A stretch of DNA of 56,093 nucleotides from the NCBI GenBank assembly GCA_902593675.1, contig CACJJI010000007.1, positions 1-56,093 on the forward strand. Reading direction: 5' to 3'. The translations under genes and the position numbers were made by a program. This document shows, one piece after another, positions 54,114 to 56,093 of this stretch; within the stretch, counting starts at the first letter, position 1; each line of letters begins with the position of its first letter. The DNA is from an uncultured SAR86 cluster bacterium. GTDB taxonomy: Bacteria; Pseudomonadota; Gammaproteobacteria; Magnimaribacterales; D2472. The notes below the pieces were generated by a model. It saw nothing but the letters and a program-made list of their open reading frames with translations. It searched no databases and was not told where the DNA came from.

Positions 54114-54683
54114 ATGGGGATTAGTAAAGGGGATGAAGTGTTTGTAAATGAAATGAAAGCCGGAAACAAAATGGCTTTTGAAGCCATGGTTTTAAAATAC
54201 CAACCAAAGCTTATGTCTTCCTTGGTCGGATATACAAAGTCTCGAGATCAAGCTGAGGAGTTATGCCAAAAAACATTTTTAAGAGTTTGGCAAAAAATTG
54301 ATTCCTTTAGAGGAGATAGCGCGCTTTTTACATGGATTTATAGAATAGGAATAAATCTGGCAAAAAATGACTTTGCTAGTAGTTTTGCTAAAACCTCAAA
54401 AATGACTGATTCTTTAGATCAGGGGGAGCACGACGTTCCACAGCACCTCTCACCCGAAACCGAGCTTATAGCAATGGAGTCAGAAAATAGGATCATGGAC
54501 TTCATTCAAACCCTTGATACAGATACCAAGACAGCTTTTACGTTAAGGGAGATTGAAGGAAGAACCTACGATGAGATAGCTCAAATACTTAAATGTCCAA
54601 TTGGAACAGTGAGATCAAGAATATTTAGAGCTAGACAATTAATAGTAGAATTTATGAATAAGGAGAATATGTTAAATGGATAA
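54114..54683 (+). CDS. rpoE: ECF RNA polymerase sigma-E factor (RpoE/AlgU)
   Basis: Envelope-stress sigma factor, 189 aa. Region 2 includes FEAMVLKYQPKLMSSL and AEELCQKTFLRVWQKI with TWIYRIGINLAKN; region 4 includes REIEGRTYDEIAQILKCPIGTVRSRIFRARQ. SD AGGAA is 5 bp from ATG. It overlaps the anti-sigma gene by 8 bp. The classical order rpoE-rseA-rseB-mucD is kept except that rseB is missing. Confidence 0.97.
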   Translation: MGISKGDEVFVNEMKAGNKMAFEAMVLKYQPKLMSSLVGYTKSRDQAEELCQKTFLRVWQKIDSFRGDSALFTWIYRIGINLAKNDFASSFAKTSKMTDSLDQGEHDVPQHLSPETELIAMESENRIMDFIQTLDTDTKTAFTLREIEGRTYDEIAQILKCPIGTVRSRIFRARQLIVEFMNKENMLNG

Positions 54684-55368
54684 AGACTTAGAAAATCTAT
54701 CTGCTTTATATGATGGCGAGCTTTCGTCCAAAGAAACACAAGAGGTTCTTGCGAAGATCAATGCAGATGGGGGCTTGAGAAATACCTTTCAAAAATTTGG
54801 AATTATCTCAGATATAGTTCAAAGGCATTCAGCACAAAAAACTTCAAAAGTTTTACTTCTAAAAGATTATCTGAGCAAAATTAATCCCGTGATGAGCAAT
54901 TTGGTTACAGCTGCAGCAACTGTCCTGATCACATTAATAATTTTGTATCAGTTTGATGATGATCGTTTCCAGGTTGACAGAGATAGTTCTTTGCAGCTTT
55001 CATCAGCACTTTCAAGCGATCAAGCAAAAAATCAATTATTAAATACAGATCAAAATATCATGGAGCACATGATTCATATTATGCAATCTAATCAGTCTCA
55101 TAATTCTCAACAGGTTTCTAAAAACTGGATCCCAGTAGGCTTTTCTGTCAATCCAAATAACCCTAACCAATATTCAAATGGAAGAAATAATTTATTTTTT
55201 CATCTTGAAAATAAACAACTTGGTATTAAAAAGGTAAAATACTTTAAAGCAAATAATAATTGGATTTATTTAATTCCGTTGCAAGATGGAAGACTGTTAA
55301 CTGCATATGGAGATGTGCCTCCATCTATGGCTGACCCCATGATCCAATCAATATATCAAAGGAATTAA
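54676..55368 (+). CDS. rseA: RseA-like anti-sigma-E factor with RseB-like C-terminal segment
   Basis: A 230-aa single-pass membrane protein. Residues 1-60 match the RseA/MucA sigma-binding domain (LENLSALYDGELSSKE, then FGIISDIVQRH). One membrane helix spans ~73-93. The periplasmic part has a Gln/Ser-rich linker (~100-148), then 149-228 with WIPVGF, SNGRNNLFF and a final YGDVPP..AD..IQSI. That ending resembles the end of RseB/MucB (WxPxGF ... SDGL ... GExPPxTAxxIAxSI). Known RseA/MucA proteins lack this, so I infer a fusion or a captured remnant of rseB. The start overlaps rpoE. Confidence 0.82.
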   Translation: MDKDLENLSALYDGELSSKETQEVLAKINADGGLRNTFQKFGIISDIVQRHSAQKTSKVLLLKDYLSKINPVMSNLVTAAATVLITLIILYQFDDDRFQVDRDSSLQLSSALSSDQAKNQLLNTDQNIMEHMIHIMQSNQSHNSQQVSKNWIPVGFSVNPNNPNQYSNGRNNLFFHLENKQLGIKKVKYFKANNNWIYLIPLQDGRLLTAYGDVPPSMADPMIQSIYQRN

Positions 55369-55369
55369 A

Positions 55370-56093
55370 ATGAATCTTTTCAAAAACAAGATTGCTCTTT
55401 TGCTCGCTCTAGGATTTGCGTCTTCTATCAATGCGGCATTGCCTTCTAATATTTCAGAACTAGTTGAAACTTCTGCGCCTGCTGTTGTAAATATAACTTC
55501 TCGTAAAGAAGTAAAAATGCAGAACTCGCTGAGGGGGTTCGATGAATTTGAGAGATTTTTCGGCATTCCTCGTGGTAGAGGCTTTCCTCAACCTCAACAG
55601 CCTGAAACAAGAGAAGCTGTAGCATATGGCTCTGGTTTCATTTTTAAAGATGGTTATTTATTAACAAATTTCCATGTTGTTGATGAGGCTGAAGAAATCA
55701 CAGTTTCTTTAAATGATAGAAGAGAGTTTTCTGCCGAGGTGGTTGGAATTGATCCTCTTTCAGATCTAGCTGTTTTAAAGATTAAGGGTAAAAATTTGCC
55801 AAAAGTCTCTATTGGCGACAGCGAAAACCTAAAGGTTGGAGATTGGGTTGTTGCAATAGGCTCTCCCTTTTCCTTTGATTTTTCTGTCACCGCAGGAATT
55901 GTAAGTGCAAAAGGAAGAAGCATTCAAAATCAAAATATTGGAAATTATGTCCCATTTATTCAGACCGATGTTGCAATTAATCCAGGTAACTCTGGGGGGC
56001 CATTATTTGATTTGGATGGAAAGGTTGTAGGAATTAATTCTCAAATCTATTCTCGAAGCGGAGGCTATCAAGGCCTTGCTTTTGCAATACCTA
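55370..56093 (+). CDS. degQ: DegQ/MucD-type periplasmic serine protease, 5' part
   Basis: HtrA-family protease/chaperone, cut by the right window edge after ~241 codons. It has a signal peptide MNLFKNKIALLLALG...INA (cleavage near residue 22). The catalytic triad is visible: His in LLTNFHVVDE, Asp in PLSDLAVLKI, and Ser in INPGNSGGPLFD. The PDZ domains lie outside. ATG at 55370 follows the anti-sigma stop by 1 bp with AAGGA upstream. In the sigma-E pathway it degrades misfolded outer-membrane proteins. Confidence 0.95.
   Translation, partial: MNLFKNKIALLLALGFASSINAALPSNISELVETSAPAVVNITSRKEVKMQNSLRGFDEFERFFGIPRGRGFPQPQQPETREAVAYGSGFIFKDGYLLTNFHVVDEAEEITVSLNDRREFSAEVVGIDPLSDLAVLKIKGKNLPKVSIGDSENLKVGDWVVAIGSPFSFDFSVTAGIVSAKGRSIQNQNIGNYVPFIQTDVAINPGNSGGPLFDLDGKVVGINSQIYSRSGGYQGLAFAIP

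Overview
The window is 56 kb of compact, AT-rich chromosome from a gammaproteobacterium. Class-typical gene orders are present: murJ-ribF-ileS-lspA-ispH, ampD-ampG, rpsP-rimM-trmD-rplS, xerD-dsbC-hom-thrC, prfB-lysS, ygfZ/sdhE and rpoE-rseA-mucD. Small intergenic gaps, many stop/start overlaps, tail-to-tail overlapping genes, and loss of usual operon members (fkpB, ffh, recJ and rseB are absent from their expected slots) suggest a streamlined, probably marine, SAR86-like lineage. That taxonomic placement is inference from style and gene content, not from a marker search. I see no tRNA, rRNA, CRISPR array, prophage or insertion sequence.

Layout. 1-1257: end of sucC and sucD (TCA cycle). 1238-4520: MATE exporter, hexapeptide acyltransferase, pdxB. 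4497-10155 (minus): an operon of two acyl-CoA synthetases, an LLM flavin oxidoreductase and SelO. 10254-20286 (plus): queuosine-precursor transporter, msrB, murJ, ribF, ileS, lspA, ispH, ampD, an AmpG-like permease and a VanZ-like protein; much of this serves envelope and peptidoglycan work. 20368-23072: groES-groEL and a PuuD-like membrane protein, with clear terminators. 23101-24925 (minus): CorB/HlyC-type CBS protein and a short YpjD-like protein. 25026-35729 (plus): ribosome/tRNA genes, xerD, dsbC, threonine biosynthesis, a GNAT, prfB with its programmed frameshift, lysS and a PrsW-like protease. 35735-37788 (minus): DUF6231-like protein, mdh, AlkB-like dioxygenase. 37838-43603: accessory block with ferredoxin reductase, SDR, GST, a small membrane protein and two tandem Spinster-type MFS permeases. 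43685-47838 (minus): nrdB and nrdA behind a promoter region with two NrdR boxes and two DnaA boxes. 48093-53008: glpK, a SerA-type dehydrogenase, an old yellow enzyme, ung. 53014-56093: ygfZ, sdhE, rpoE, an unusual anti-sigma gene, and the start of a DegQ/MucD protease.

Most interesting points. (1) The anti-sigma gene after rpoE looks like an RseA fused to a remnant of the RseB C-terminal domain, with no separate rseB. (2) Two ribosomal proteins of one operon carry long acidic low-complexity extensions: S16 at its C-terminus and L19 at its N-terminus. (3) The two tandem MFS genes share 434 bp of identical DNA that stops abruptly in the gene body and two bases upstream of the start codon, as expected for recent gene conversion. 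(4) A perfect inverted pair of DnaA boxes lies in the longest intergenic gap, upstream of ung. (5) SelO is coded in one operon with two acyl-CoA ligases and an LLM oxidoreductase. No wholly new multi-gene system is evident; most of the window is housekeeping.
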